This document shows positions 47,338 through 57,388 of a stretch of DNA of 64,000 nucleotides, piece by piece. The notes below the pieces were generated by a model. The model searched no databases and was not told the DNA's origin. It saw nothing but the letters and a program-made list of their open reading frames with translations. Position 1 is the first letter of the stretch, and every line of letters starts with the position of its first letter. Position numbers and translations under genes: made by a program. The DNA comes from Candidatus Sulfidibacterium hydrothermale. Its GTDB lineage: Bacteria; Bacteroidota; Bacteroidia; Bacteroidales; F082. Where the stretch lies: contig NZ_CP083760.1 of NCBI RefSeq assembly GCF_020149915.1, forward strand, positions 2,480,001 to 2,544,000. Reading direction: 5' to 3'.

Positions 47338-49959
47338 TCAGTATAATGGCATCACTTTTATTTTTCCCTGTTTAAACTGGCTTTCCGCATCTTTCAGATC
47401 AATCCGAACCGTTTTGACCTGCCCGGGCGACATACTGAAATAATTATCTGAAAAAATACCGGTATCATCCGGATAAAGCAACGCAACATATTTCACAAAA
47501 ACGGGAGCAGACAACAAAAGAAAAGTTTGTCCATGGATTTTGTGCAATGTATATTTGATTTTCGGCTTAGGCAATACCAAGGCTTTGGGCGGCGCAAAAA
47601 ACAAATTATTTTCAGCCAACAGGCTGTCATCCTGTACAACTTCCACATGCAAAAAGATTTTATTCTTATCGTAATGTTGCAAAATCTTCTCAAAAGATTT
47701 ACTGTAAATCAGCCGGCTGGTATTTGCCGGAACAGAAACGTGCAGCGTTTTCTGCCAAAACTTTTTCCCGTAAAAATCTTCCAGAACAATTTTCATTCGT
47801 GCTCTTCCTTCCTGCAAACGATCAGACACCAGATACACCTTTAGATGTTTCTGCTCATAAACCGGCGAAACCAAAACAGGAGCAAACAACTTCTGCAGCC
47901 GATACTGAAAAGCTTTCCACCGGCCATAATAATCCATTCCCGACCAAGAAACCACCGGCCAGCAATCATCCAGCTGCCAGTAAAGGCTCCCCATACACCA
48001 CGGACGTGCCCGCCGATGGGCTTCAATGGCGGTTTTCATCCCTTCGGCCTGCAACAACTGACTTACTACAATATACCGTTTAAAATTTTTCGGAACACGG
48101 AAATCTCTTTCCATATACTGCCGAATGATTTCATATCCGGCCGGATGTTTATTGTGTGCCCGCATTACCGGAGAAACAAGATACCGGCTGGTATCGGGAG
48201 CAAAAGCAGCAATGGTGGAATAATCCGGCAACGACTGAAACCCGTATTCACTCATAAACCGTCCTACATATTTTTCATAAGCCGAAAAAGGCTGACGTCC
48301 CCACCAGACTCCCCAATAATGCATATCGCCGGTTAATGCTTCCTGCGCCCAGCCTTTGGGTGCTGAATTAGGTGATGACGGCCAGTAAAAACGCCCACTG
48401 TCATACTGATGAACGATACCCGGCAACAGTTGATGAAAAAGCTTTAAATAATCATGAAAAATCTTTGCCGAGTCGGCCGGACTATAATGATATTTTTTCT
48501 GATATCCCCAACGGTCCCAGGCCACTCTTACTTCGTTGTTGCCACACCACAATGCCAGACAGGGATGATTACGCAGCCGTTTTACATTGTCGATGGCCTC
48601 TTGCTTTACATTATTTAAAAAAGCCGAATCGCCGGGATAAAAGCTGCAGGCAAACATAAAATCCTGCCAGACCAGAATTCCGTTTTCATCACAAAGGTTA
48701 TAAAATTCATCATTTTCATAAATACCGCCCCCCCAAACTCTTAACATGTTCATATGAAGACGTTTGGCGGTATGAATGACTTCGCGGTACTTTTCACGGG
48801 AAACCCGTGGCAAAAAATTATCCTGCGGAATATAATTGGCCCCTTTCATAAAGACAGGAACACCGTTTAGTTTTACATAAAAACTACTCCCGGCCGAATC
48901 GGGTTTCTGAACAATCTGCAAAGAACGAATCCCATACCGGAGTGATTTTTTATCCACCCTTTTTCCATTTTTTACCACATCCACAGAAAAACGGTACAGA
49001 TAAGGTTTTCCCAGTCCGTTCGTCCACCATAAATGCGGATGCCTTACATTAAAAGGAATCGATAACCGGTTAATCCCTTTATGCAACGAAAAAGATTTTT
49101 TTTCTAATAAATATTTTTCGGCAAATAACCGAAGCGTAATGTTTTCATCTTGATCAGCCAGCACTTCCACCTGGGCATTCAGCCGGGCATTTGTTTTTGT
49201 TATTTTTTGGGTTCTCAGGCTAAAATCATTAATCTTTTCATCATTCCAGGCCACCACATCCACCGGGCGCCACACACCACAGGTAACAAACCGCGGCCCC
49301 CAATCCCAGCCAAACTGATAAGCTGCTTTCCGGGTAAATACACTAACCTTGATTTTTGAACGGTCGTTATCGGCCGGAAGCGGATAAGGTTGCTCTTCAA
49401 AACGCTTTTTGTTTACTTCGAGCGGAGAGCGAAACAAAATGGTAAGGATATTTTCCTTACGGGAAACCCATTGGGTAATATCCGCTTTCCAGGTTCTGAA
49501 CATATTATCGGCTTTTACAATAAGGTGTCCGTTTAAACGAACAGCTGCATAAGTATCCAGCCCCTTAAATACCAACTCAATATGTTTTCGCTCCAATATA
49601 CTGTCCGGCAACCGGAACCGGGCTTTATACCACCAATCGGTCTTTCCTATCCATTGTAACCGGGTTTCGTTGGTTCCATAAAAAGGATCGGGGATTAATT
49701 TATTCCGGAGCAAATCAGTATGTACGGTACCGGGAACCTGAGCAGGATACGCTTTTTTATGCCCATCCTGGTGAAAACTCCATTTTGCTTGCAGTGGGAC
49801 ATGAATTACCCGATGGTCCTTTGTTTCAGACAACGGATGCCGGCATCCGGAGAAAACAACAAGAAGTAAAGAAAAAACAAGCCAAAAAACAGGAACATTT
49901 CTATTTCGGTTTACACGGAAGAAAATTTTCCGGTATTTTTTATCGCAGGATTCCATCAC
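47338..49959 (-). CDS. Beta-mannosidase, glycoside hydrolase family 2, lipoprotein
   Basis: 873 residues. A lipoprotein signal ends at FSGC (Cys39). GH2 sugar-binding domain (about 50-240, NETRLQWIGKTDWWYK), Ig-like domain (about 245-350) and TIM barrel (about 355-680). Catalytic residues visible: acid/base Glu476 (WCGNNE) and nucleophile Glu571 (RFMSEYGFQS). KGANYIPQDNFLPR and MLRVWGGGIYENDEFY are typical of beta-mannosidases rather than beta-galactosidases. It releases beta-linked mannose, for example from Man-beta-1,4-GlcNAc. It is divergent from susC; TACCTTTG on the minus strand (49995-49988) is a likely -7 box. Confidence 0.92.
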   Translation of the reverse strand: MMESCDKKYRKIFFRVNRNRNVPVFWLVFSLLLVVFSGCRHPLSETKDHRVIHVPLQAKWSFHQDGHKKAYPAQVPGTVHTDLLRNKLIPDPFYGTNETRLQWIGKTDWWYKARFRLPDSILERKHIELVFKGLDTYAAVRLNGHLIVKADNMFRTWKADITQWVSRKENILTILFRSPLEVNKKRFEEQPYPLPADNDRSKIKVSVFTRKAAYQFGWDWGPRFVTCGVWRPVDVVAWNDEKINDFSLRTQKITKTNARLNAQVEVLADQDENITLRLFAEKYLLEKKSFSLHKGINRLSIPFNVRHPHLWWTNGLGKPYLYRFSVDVVKNGKRVDKKSLRYGIRSLQIVQKPDSAGSSFYVKLNGVPVFMKGANYIPQDNFLPRVSREKYREVIHTAKRLHMNMLRVWGGGIYENDEFYNLCDENGILVWQDFMFACSFYPGDSAFLNNVKQEAIDNVKRLRNHPCLALWCGNNEVRVAWDRWGYQKKYHYSPADSAKIFHDYLKLFHQLLPGIVHQYDSGRFYWPSSPNSAPKGWAQEALTGDMHYWGVWWGRQPFSAYEKYVGRFMSEYGFQSLPDYSTIAAFAPDTSRYLVSPVMRAHNKHPAGYEIIRQYMERDFRVPKNFKRYIVVSQLLQAEGMKTAIEAHRRARPWCMGSLYWQLDDCWPVVSWSGMDYYGRWKAFQYRLQKLFAPVLVSPVYEQKHLKVYLVSDRLQEGRARMKIVLEDFYGKKFWQKTLHVSVPANTSRLIYSKSFEKILQHYDKNKIFLHVEVVQDDSLLAENNLFFAPPKALVLPKPKIKYTLHKIHGQTFLLLSAPVFVKYVALLYPDDTGIFSDNYFSMSPGQVKTVRIDLKDAESQFKQGKIKVMPLY

Positions 49960-50101
49960 GTTATTATTTCAAAAAGGAAAACACCTACAAAGGTAAACGA
50001 AAAATAACGACAATTCCCTGATGAATAGATTCTTTCTTCCGTCAAAATCAATTTAAAACACAGCAAATCGTGATGGAATACCCCGTCAACAGGCCAAAAA
50101 A

Positions 50102-50158
50102 ACTTTTTAAATTTTTTTAAAAAGTCCTTGACTTTTAATAAATTTTTTATTTACTTTG
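50102..50158 (+). promoter_or_regulatory. susC promoter with 24-bp palindromic operator
   Basis: A palindrome ACTTTTTAAA-N4-TTTAAAAAGT (50102-50125) is followed after 2 bp by TTGAC (50128-50132, -33) and TACTTTG (50152-50158, -7). The same palindrome, gap and spacing recur at the ROK repressor gene (57389-57445), with most of the intervening A/T sequence also shared. The repressor is therefore the likely ligand. Confidence 0.72.
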
Positions 50159-50194
50159 TCCTGTTTTTGGAAAAAATACGCATAAGTGAAAGGG

Positions 50195-50243
50195 TTTAGC
50201 GGAGGGGCATAAAAGCAAGAAGAAACCTTTAGCGGCGGGATAT
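50195..50243 (+). repeat. Direct repeats in the susC leader
   Basis: TTTAGCGGAGGGGCAT (50195-50210) and TTTAGCGGCGGGATAT (50228-50243) are spaced 33 bp start to start, in the transcribed leader. They are G-rich in an otherwise AT-rich region. Confidence 0.5.
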
Positions 50244-50305
50244 CTGATAAAACAAAAAAACTATTAACCCAATCAAAATAATTTAATCACCTAAAAATCT
50301 TTGTT

Positions 50306-53300
50306 ATGAGAAAAGTTACATTGTTGCTCATGTTTTTGTTTCTGGCCGGTCTTAATATGGCCATTGCCCAAACAAAAACAATTAAGGGTACTGTAACCAG
50401 TGCGGAAGACGGCTCGCCGATTCCCGGTGTTACAGTTCTGGTAAAAGGAACCACTAACGGTACCGTTACCGATGCTAGTGGTCGATATTCATTAAAGGTG
50501 GGACCCAGTGCTACCACTTTGGTTTTTTCATTCGTTGGGATGAAAACCGAGGAAGTGGCGATCAACGGCAGAACCACCATTAATGTTACCCTGAAACCCA
50601 CTTCCATGGCACTAAACCAGGTTGTGGTAACCGCTTTGGGTATTTCAAGGAAAAAAAGAGCCTTGGGATATGCCGTTACACAGTTGGACAGTAAAGATAT
50701 TGCTACCGTTAAAACCAACAATGTTATCAATTCACTTTCCGGACGTGTGGCTGGAGCTGTAATTACCGAATCTCCTACCGGCCCGGGCGGTGGTACCCGT
50801 GTAATCATCCGTGGTAACAACACCCTGACAGGAAACAACCAACCGTTATATGTTGTTGACGGAGTTCCGATCAGCAACTCCGGATTCGGAAGCGCTAACG
50901 GTTCAGGAACCGCTAACTATCTTCGTACCGACTATGGTACTGGTATTTCCGACATCAACCCGGATGACATCGCTTCTATTACCATTCTGAAAGGCCCGAA
51001 TGCTGCCGCTTTGTATGGTTCACGTGCCTCCAATGGTGTAGTACTGATTACCACTAAAAAAGGAAAAGAACAAAAAGGACTGGGCGTTTCGTTCAACAGT
51101 TCCACCATGTTCTCCAGTCCGCTGATTTTACCTCATTACCAAAATGAATACGGACAAGGTTCCAATGGAAACACCTATACCGATGTAAACGAATTGAAAA
51201 ACTACAGCGGTTCTTGGGGAGCCAAAATGGACGGTTCGGATCAGCTTTACTGGACCGGAGAAAAACGCCCCTATGTTGCTCAGCCCGACAACGTAAAAGA
51301 TTTCTTCCAAACCGGAGCAGAACTGGTAAATACGCTGGCTTTTACTGGTGGTAGTGATAAATACAGCTTCCGTTTTTCTTATACCAACAATCATTCTACC
51401 GGCATTGTTCCCAACGATGCGCTGAACAAAAACAATTTTGACTTACGGGTTACCTCCCATCTGACGAAAAAACTTTCGGTGGATGCCAAAGCCACTTATA
51501 TGGTGCAAATTGCCAACCATCGTCCCTCTATGGGTACAGAAGGATTGATGGCTTATGTTTACAACATTCCACGAAATGTGGACATCAACGACCTGAAAGA
51601 CTACCAAAACCCTGATTATTCCGTTCGTACATACACCACCAGCGGCGGAAACCCGTACTGGATTCAGTATCACGATGTAAATAAAGACGTACGGAATCGT
51701 TTTATCGGCTTCGGTAAAGTAAGCTATCAATTTACTCCGTGGCTGTCAGCTTTTGCCCGTATCGGTACCGACTTCCTGTTACAAAAAATTAATACCGTAA
51801 ACCAATACGGACACTGGTATTATTCAACAGGACGTTTCAATTACAAGAAATATAACACATCGGAAACCAATGCTGATTTCCTGTTCATGCTGGACAAAGA
51901 CATCAACAAAAACTTCCATATTTCAGCTAACTTTGGGGGAAATGCCCGTCAGGACACCTATGAATATATGGGCATTTATGGTGAAGATTTCAAAATTCCC
52001 ACCAAACCCATTGTAGACGGGGCTAAAATCCTGAAACCCCAATACCAACCGGTAGAAATTAAAAAAGTAAACTCTCTTTATGGTTCAGCATCTTTGTCTT
52101 ATAACCATTTCCTCTATCTTGACTTAACCGGAAGAAACGACTGGTCATCCACCCTTCCAGAAAACAACTGGTCCTATTTCTATCCTTCAGTTAGTTTATC
52201 TGCCTTATTAAACCACTTCATTGATCCGAATGCTAAGATTCTGGACATGTTAAAAGTAAGAGGCAGCTGGGCTCAGGTTGGTGGCGACACAGGCCCTTAT
52301 CAACTGGATATTACTTATGATCTGAGCCAAAACGGCTACTTAGGACTGACTACGCTTACCCGTCCTAGCGTAAAAATGAATCCTGATCTGAAACCCGAAA
52401 AAACCATCTCCACGGAGTTTGGTTTCGATTTCAAAATGTTTAAAGGAAAAATATTTGGTGATTTCTCGTACTACGACATCACATCCAAAGACCTGATCAT
52501 GGATGTTCCGGTATCTTCATCCACCGGATACAGCTATTACAGAAGCAATGTTGGTGAAATGACCAATAAAGGTGTTGAATTTACTTTAGGCGGTTATCCT
52601 ATTTCCAACAAAAACTTCAAATGGATGGTTTCCGCCAACTTTGCACACAACAAAAACACCTTAGTTTCTCTTATTGAAGGTGTAGACAACTATGTTTTCA
52701 GTGTAAACAATTCAGGAAATATTATTGTACAAGCCACTGTAGGCGGTGGTTATGGCGACCTTTACGGAACCACCTGGCAACGTACTCCTGACGGACAACT
52801 CGTAGTAGATGCCCAAGGACGTCCATTAGCTACCAGTGACAAAGTTTATCTTGGAAATTATCAGCCTGATTGGACAGGTGGAATGACCAACGTAATAACA
52901 TACAAACATTTTACCTTAAATGTATTGCTTGATTTCCGCATTGGCGGCGACCTGTATTCCGGAACTGATGCATCGATGGATGCTCACGGAGTTACCGACC
53001 GCACACTGCAATACAGAGATGGTGTAGTTCTTGATGCTGTTTACAACAGCGGAACACCTGATAATCCGGTATGGACCAAAAACACCACTAAAATTACCGG
53101 AGAACAATACTGGGGCGCTGTTTCCGGCATTGCTTCCAACTACGTTTACAGCCAAACTTTCATCATGCTGCGTGAAGTTTCACTGATTTATCACCTGCCT
53201 AAATCCCTTCTTGGCAACCACTTTATCAAAGACCTTTCCGTAGGCTTCGTAGGCAGAAACCTGGCGTTCCTGTATAAAGAAATGGATAATTTCGATCCTA

Positions 53301-53398
53301 TTTCAAGCTATAGTACGAGCAACTATGCACAGGGCATGTTGTATTTTACTCCTCCTACCACAAGGAGTCTGGGAGTTAATGTATATGTCAAATTCTAA
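50306..53398 (+). CDS. susC: SusC/RagA family TonB-dependent outer membrane receptor
   Basis: 1030 residues. Signal peptide (1-22, ending NMAIAQ), a carboxypeptidase-regulatory-like domain (about 25-100, TVTSAEDGSPIPGVTVLVKG), plug domain (about 110-240, VIIRGNNTLTG, QPLYVVDGVPI) and a 22-strand barrel ending in Phe (VNVYVKF). It imports oligosaccharides with the SusD partner encoded next. Substrate is inferred from neighbours: beta-mannoside/GlcNAc glycans. Strongly expressed genes of this sort have the promoter type seen here. Confidence 0.95.
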   Translation: MRKVTLLLMFLFLAGLNMAIAQTKTIKGTVTSAEDGSPIPGVTVLVKGTTNGTVTDASGRYSLKVGPSATTLVFSFVGMKTEEVAINGRTTINVTLKPTSMALNQVVVTALGISRKKRALGYAVTQLDSKDIATVKTNNVINSLSGRVAGAVITESPTGPGGGTRVIIRGNNTLTGNNQPLYVVDGVPISNSGFGSANGSGTANYLRTDYGTGISDINPDDIASITILKGPNAAALYGSRASNGVVLITTKKGKEQKGLGVSFNSSTMFSSPLILPHYQNEYGQGSNGNTYTDVNELKNYSGSWGAKMDGSDQLYWTGEKRPYVAQPDNVKDFFQTGAELVNTLAFTGGSDKYSFRFSYTNNHSTGIVPNDALNKNNFDLRVTSHLTKKLSVDAKATYMVQIANHRPSMGTEGLMAYVYNIPRNVDINDLKDYQNPDYSVRTYTTSGGNPYWIQYHDVNKDVRNRFIGFGKVSYQFTPWLSAFARIGTDFLLQKINTVNQYGHWYYSTGRFNYKKYNTSETNADFLFMLDKDINKNFHISANFGGNARQDTYEYMGIYGEDFKIPTKPIVDGAKILKPQYQPVEIKKVNSLYGSASLSYNHFLYLDLTGRNDWSSTLPENNWSYFYPSVSLSALLNHFIDPNAKILDMLKVRGSWAQVGGDTGPYQLDITYDLSQNGYLGLTTLTRPSVKMNPDLKPEKTISTEFGFDFKMFKGKIFGDFSYYDITSKDLIMDVPVSSSTGYSYYRSNVGEMTNKGVEFTLGGYPISNKNFKWMVSANFAHNKNTLVSLIEGVDNYVFSVNNSGNIIVQATVGGGYGDLYGTTWQRTPDGQLVVDAQGRPLATSDKVYLGNYQPDWTGGMTNVITYKHFTLNVLLDFRIGGDLYSGTDASMDAHGVTDRTLQYRDGVVLDAVYNSGTPDNPVWTKNTTKITGEQYWGAVSGIASNYVYSQTFIMLREVSLIYHLPKSLLGNHFIKDLSVGFVGRNLAFLYKEMDNFDPISSYSTSNYAQGMLYFTPPTTRSLGVNVYVKF

Positions 53399-53416
53399 TT
53401 TTAAAAACGACTGAAA

Positions 53417-55120
53417 ATGAAAACAATCAAATTTATCATACCCGTTATTCTCTTGCTTGTGCTGGGAGCCTGCACCAAGGATTTCACCAAAATCAACCAA
53501 AATCCGAATGCAATTACCCCAGATGAAGCAAGTGCGCGTTACTTTATTACCAACCCGGAGTTTGAACTTTTTGCTCCGAGCCGGTACGCCTATTGGAGAG
53601 CCAACCTGATTCATGCCGACCGTTACGCCGGATACTTCACCTATGGATTCAACTATTGCTGGTGGAGCGATGAACTAGGATACAAATATTCTTCTTCTTA
53701 TACCGATGCCACCTGGGGTTGGATGGAAGGCTATTTCAGCCAGATCGATAACTTCATGAAACTTTGTGGTCCGGGTGGAGATTTCGAGAACGGAAAAATG
53801 TATGCAGTAGGCGAAATCATCAAAGCCTTGTATTACCAACGTTTTACCGATCTCTTCGGCATGGTTCCTTTTACCGAAGCCGGAAATCCGGATATTCCGC
53901 TGCCTAAATTCGACGATCAAAACACCATCTATCAGGGCTTAATCACACTGCTTGATCAGGCCATTGATACCATTGGAGATAACGAAACTACCGGTGACGG
54001 AGTAAACGACCTGGGTGAAAACGACATCATTTTCCACGGCAACCTGCAACAATGGAAAAAACTGGCCAATGCACTGAAATTACGGATTGCCCTCCGGGCG
54101 TATGGAGCTCCGGGTGCTGACTGGGCCGATGCCGTGATCAAAAAAGCCATGGAAGGGCCGTTACCAGAAGATGAAAATGATAATGCTTTAATTCCAAAAG
54201 ACAATGAAATCACCCAGTGGGCTAGTGCTTGCTACGGCGATATCTGGTACAACTTTGGCGGTTATGGTTCAAAATGGACTGTAGGAAAAGCCGTCATCGA
54301 CAACCTGGCAAAAGATAACGATCCGCGTTTGCCCATGTATGCTAAACCAGCACCGGGCGGAACCGTCGTTTACTATCGACCCGACGAGGCTAACAACCCC
54401 GAAGGCTACGAAAACTTCGCCACAAGAATCCACTATCTGGTTGACAGTGTTTGGGAACCGGCTACCGGTGGCGATATGACCTTTAAAGACTGGGGAGACA
54501 GTGTGGAAATTAGTATTCCTGCTAATAAATATTATATCGGACAACCCTCTCGTTTCAATGCAAACATCAAACCTTTTGTAAATTATAACTTCTTCTCCAC
54601 ACCGGCAGAAATCATCATCCAGAAAAAGAACGAAGGAAAACCCATCTTTCCTGAACTGGTCATGACCACTGCTGAATCGTACTTCCTGAGAGCAGAAGCT
54701 GTTGTACGCGGTATTGCAAGCGGTGATGCCCAACAGTTTTATCAAGAAGGAATCCGCTACGCCATGAAACTCTGGGGAGTTAGCGATGATGACATTAGCG
54801 CTTTCCTGGCTTCTCCTGCCGGACAATTAACCGGTACCACAGACGAAGAGTTAGCCAAAATTGCCAATCAAATGTGGCTGGCTAACTATCCTGATGGCTT
54901 TGAAGGATGGTCCGATGTCCGTAAATCGGGACAACCGGCCGTACTGGCCCGGGGTGTCAGCGATCCGATCATCTTCGGTTTGGGTGATGACAACGGGGTT
55001 TATCCGCAACGGATGCGTTACGGAACCCAGGCTTATGCTAACAATGGCGACAATCTAAGCGAAGCCATTGCTCAACAAGGTCCTGATGTTCAGGGCACCA
55101 AGCTCTGGTGGGCTAAATAA
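53417..55120 (+). CDS. susD: SusD/RagB family glycan-binding lipoprotein
   Basis: 567 residues, lipobox LGAC (Cys19). It has the helical SusD-like fold of the SusD-like_2 type (FTKINQNPNAITPDEAS, WKKLANALKLRIALRAYG, MTTAESYFLRAEAV, and the C-terminal YPDGFEGWSDVRKSGQP). It forms the lid of the SusC transporter on the cell surface. It lies 18 bp after susC and a strong terminator follows, so the pair is a closed transcript. Confidence 0.94.
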   Translation: MKTIKFIIPVILLLVLGACTKDFTKINQNPNAITPDEASARYFITNPEFELFAPSRYAYWRANLIHADRYAGYFTYGFNYCWWSDELGYKYSSSYTDATWGWMEGYFSQIDNFMKLCGPGGDFENGKMYAVGEIIKALYYQRFTDLFGMVPFTEAGNPDIPLPKFDDQNTIYQGLITLLDQAIDTIGDNETTGDGVNDLGENDIIFHGNLQQWKKLANALKLRIALRAYGAPGADWADAVIKKAMEGPLPEDENDNALIPKDNEITQWASACYGDIWYNFGGYGSKWTVGKAVIDNLAKDNDPRLPMYAKPAPGGTVVYYRPDEANNPEGYENFATRIHYLVDSVWEPATGGDMTFKDWGDSVEISIPANKYYIGQPSRFNANIKPFVNYNFFSTPAEIIIQKKNEGKPIFPELVMTTAESYFLRAEAVVRGIASGDAQQFYQEGIRYAMKLWGVSDDDISAFLASPAGQLTGTTDEELAKIANQMWLANYPDGFEGWSDVRKSGQPAVLARGVSDPIIFGLGDDNGVYPQRMRYGTQAYANNGDNLSEAIAQQGPDVQGTKLWWAK

Positions 55121-55152
55121 AATGTAAATTAAAATTAGGTTATTAATTTGGA

Positions 55153-55186
55153 AAAAACTGCGCCACATGTTGGCGCAGTTTTTTTA
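55153..55186 (+). terminator. Rho-independent terminator after susD
   Basis: An AACTGCGCCA/TGGCGCAGTT stem with a short CATG-type loop and a run of seven T, about 30 bp after the susD stop. Confidence 0.92.
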
Positions 55187-55476
55187 TATCCGTTTTTTTC
55201 ACCGTTTTCTTATACCAATTGTATTTTAAAATGCGCCAAAAGTGCATTTTGATTTTAATGATATTCGTGATCTATATCTTCTCCTCAGAAGCTTTCATTT
55301 ACGAACAACGGAAGCAACATTACAATCCTTTGGAAGGAAAACGCTTGATATTATCTTCCTAAGGTTAATAACCAGCTTTCGTATAGAAACGATAAAACCA
55401 TCTCTATAGAGCTAAACCATCATCAGTAAAACTACTGTTATGCAAAAGTCTGTACAAGAAATGTTTTGGACGGTTG
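55187..55476. other. Non-coding gap after susD
   Basis: About 290 bp. No gene, transposase fragment or clear regulatory motif was found; both flanking genes converge here. Confidence 0.5.
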
Positions 55477-57285
55477 TCACTCCTTCATTTTGCGCCCTGC
55501 TCGATTTCTTTTTTTCTGAAAATCAGCAATTTGTTTTAACATCGACTCATCTAAAACCCCTAAACGGAAAAAAGCCACACCATCCGCTCCGCCTTTAAAA
55601 GCTGCTTTCATGGCTTTGGTCATCTGATGACTTTTCTTCAACGCAGGTAAAAACAGGCCAATAAAAACTTTACTGCTGTCTCCTACCGCCTTTTTATCAA
55701 CAGAAGAAACCTTTTTCAACCAGGCATATTTTTTTCCGTAATAATTATGATAAGCCATAGGGAAATAATAATTCAAATGCCAGCTGTCCCAGTCCTGCCG
55801 CACCATACGCCGCGACATGGAAGGTGTGGGGAATACTGCTGCACTCGTTTTTAATCCTTGTTTTTCAATTTGATTTCTCAACTGAATAACCGTGGAATCC
55901 AGTACTTTTAACCGGAAATGAAGCCAGGCAGTATCGTGAAGGGGATCAGAAAGAGACAAAGGATCTCTCCCGTATTTTGCACGAAACATGCTACGCATAT
56001 AAGGATGATAGCCATAGTCAAATGGCGGCATAATATCTTTTTGTTTTAAATGATATTTCGGTTGTAGTTTTTTAGGCAGAATCACATCTACGTATCGGAT
56101 ATAATCAAAATGGATTCCGCTGATTCCCTTTACAGCCATCAGCTTACTCATTTGCTGTTTTAGATATTGCCGAACAGCAGGCAGCCCCGGACACATAAAT
56201 TTGTAATAATCCACGTACGCTTTTTGCTCTGCCAGCGATTTTCCCTGCTCGTTCACCGATAGCCATGCAGCTGGGGCCTTTGGATTATTCATCGTAATAT
56301 ACCAGGCATGCACCTGAATACCATAACAAACGGCCAAAAGGGCCACTTTGTGCAACGTAGCCGTATCCGCTTTAAGCAGCAAGCCGGTAATACCCACATC
56401 TTTCAATTTCTCCAATTCGCTTTGCCATTTTTGAGTATTCCAATCCCGATGCGCCACCGACCAAACCCAGAATTCAGGAACAACAGCCGGAGGATTTCGA
56501 CGAACAAACCGTACATACCCCCATTTCTGTGGAATATGCATATTTACAGCTCCCTGGGGCGACCATGTCCAGTTTTTTTCCGGATAAACTTTACCGGTTT
56601 GCTGATTTTTTTGTTTTGTATATGTTCCTTTTTCTACAGAAAGTGGCCATTCCACTCTTGAAAAATTAAACCGCCACACGGCTCCGTTTTTCGGTAATCC
56701 GCCATGAGTAAAACTCTTCCACGGAATAGCCAGTTCAACAGTCCAGCGGCTATCGGTATCCGCCGGATGATCCACCGTACCATAAACCAAAACAGCCGAT
56801 TTCAATCCTTTAAAATCCCAGGATAAATCTGCTTTTCCGCCCTGATTGTAAGGCTTGGGCATTCGCAAATCCATCACGGTTCCCAACACATTGATCTCTA
56901 ACTCATCATAATCCAATCCGTCGCCATCCGGATCCACAAAAACTTCAAAATCATTATCATGGTAAATCGTATCATCATGCCGATGCAACGTACCCCACAA
57001 ATGCGACTCGGAAAGACACGCTGCGATATAACAATAATTACTATCCCACACCATTTTAAAACGGGTAAACTGACGCTCCGGAGCAGAAACTCCGGAAACA
57101 ATATCTCCAAAATTCTCTGACCAGGGAGCGTCCAGCCAGGCTTTATCATCCAGTTTTCCATCCACTTTTACCGGTTGAGCGGTATAATAACAGGTGTATT
57201 TTCGCGGAACCATTACATTTTGCCCCTGGATATGGGGAATAAAAAGCCAACAGGACAATAAAATAAGGAAGAAACAGTTTTTCAT
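55477..57285 (-). CDS. CBM9-like domain fused to a GHL10-like TIM-barrel putative glycoside hydrolase
   Basis: 602 residues. Signal peptide (1-22, ending HIQGQ). The N-terminal domain (about 35-265) looks like a family 9 carbohydrate-binding/DOMON-type module (VKVDGKLDDKAWLDAPWSE, DNDFEVFVDPDGDG, RWTVELAIPWKSF). The C-terminal part (about 270-590) resembles the DUF187/GHL10 barrel: GITGLLLKA, GIHFDYIRYVD (about 391-400), LKTSAAVFPTPS, DWDSWHLNYYFPMAY. The Asp of FDYIRY is a plausible active-site residue. The pairing suggests a secreted enzyme bound to its glycan; specificity unknown. It is divergent from the ROK repressor and shares its operator region. Confidence 0.75.
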   Translation of the reverse strand: MKNCFFLILLSCWLFIPHIQGQNVMVPRKYTCYYTAQPVKVDGKLDDKAWLDAPWSENFGDIVSGVSAPERQFTRFKMVWDSNYCYIAACLSESHLWGTLHRHDDTIYHDNDFEVFVDPDGDGLDYDELEINVLGTVMDLRMPKPYNQGGKADLSWDFKGLKSAVLVYGTVDHPADTDSRWTVELAIPWKSFTHGGLPKNGAVWRFNFSRVEWPLSVEKGTYTKQKNQQTGKVYPEKNWTWSPQGAVNMHIPQKWGYVRFVRRNPPAVVPEFWVWSVAHRDWNTQKWQSELEKLKDVGITGLLLKADTATLHKVALLAVCYGIQVHAWYITMNNPKAPAAWLSVNEQGKSLAEQKAYVDYYKFMCPGLPAVRQYLKQQMSKLMAVKGISGIHFDYIRYVDVILPKKLQPKYHLKQKDIMPPFDYGYHPYMRSMFRAKYGRDPLSLSDPLHDTAWLHFRLKVLDSTVIQLRNQIEKQGLKTSAAVFPTPSMSRRMVRQDWDSWHLNYYFPMAYHNYYGKKYAWLKKVSSVDKKAVGDSSKVFIGLFLPALKKSHQMTKAMKAAFKGGADGVAFFRLGVLDESMLKQIADFQKKRNRAGRKMKE

Positions 57286-57376
57286 TATTATCAGAAGTTA
57301 AGATATAAACAAAAAATATCTTTTCATGCCGGGAAACGACTGACCAGCCAAAGGGAATGCCTATAACATTCCTGAA

Positions 57377-57384
57377 CAAAGGTA
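57377..57384 (-). promoter_or_regulatory. -7 element of the CBM9-hydrolase gene
   Basis: TACCTTTG on the minus strand matches TAnnTTTG and is identical to the box before the beta-mannosidase. The ROK-gene palindrome (57389-57412) lies just upstream, in the spacer/-33 zone, so one site could control both divergent promoters. Confidence 0.5.
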
Positions 57385-57388
57385 AAAA

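Larger units (their letters stand above)
49960..50305. other. Divergent regulatory region between beta-mannosidase and susC
   Basis: 346 bp with no gene. It holds a minus-strand -7 box for the mannosidase (49988-49995), the palindromic operator and susC promoter (50102-50158) and a pair of direct repeats in the susC leader (50195-50243). Confidence 0.6.

Noticed and set aside
55187-55476. Insertion-sequence remnant in the gap after susD
   Set aside because: No frame gives transposase-like sequence and no terminal repeats were found.
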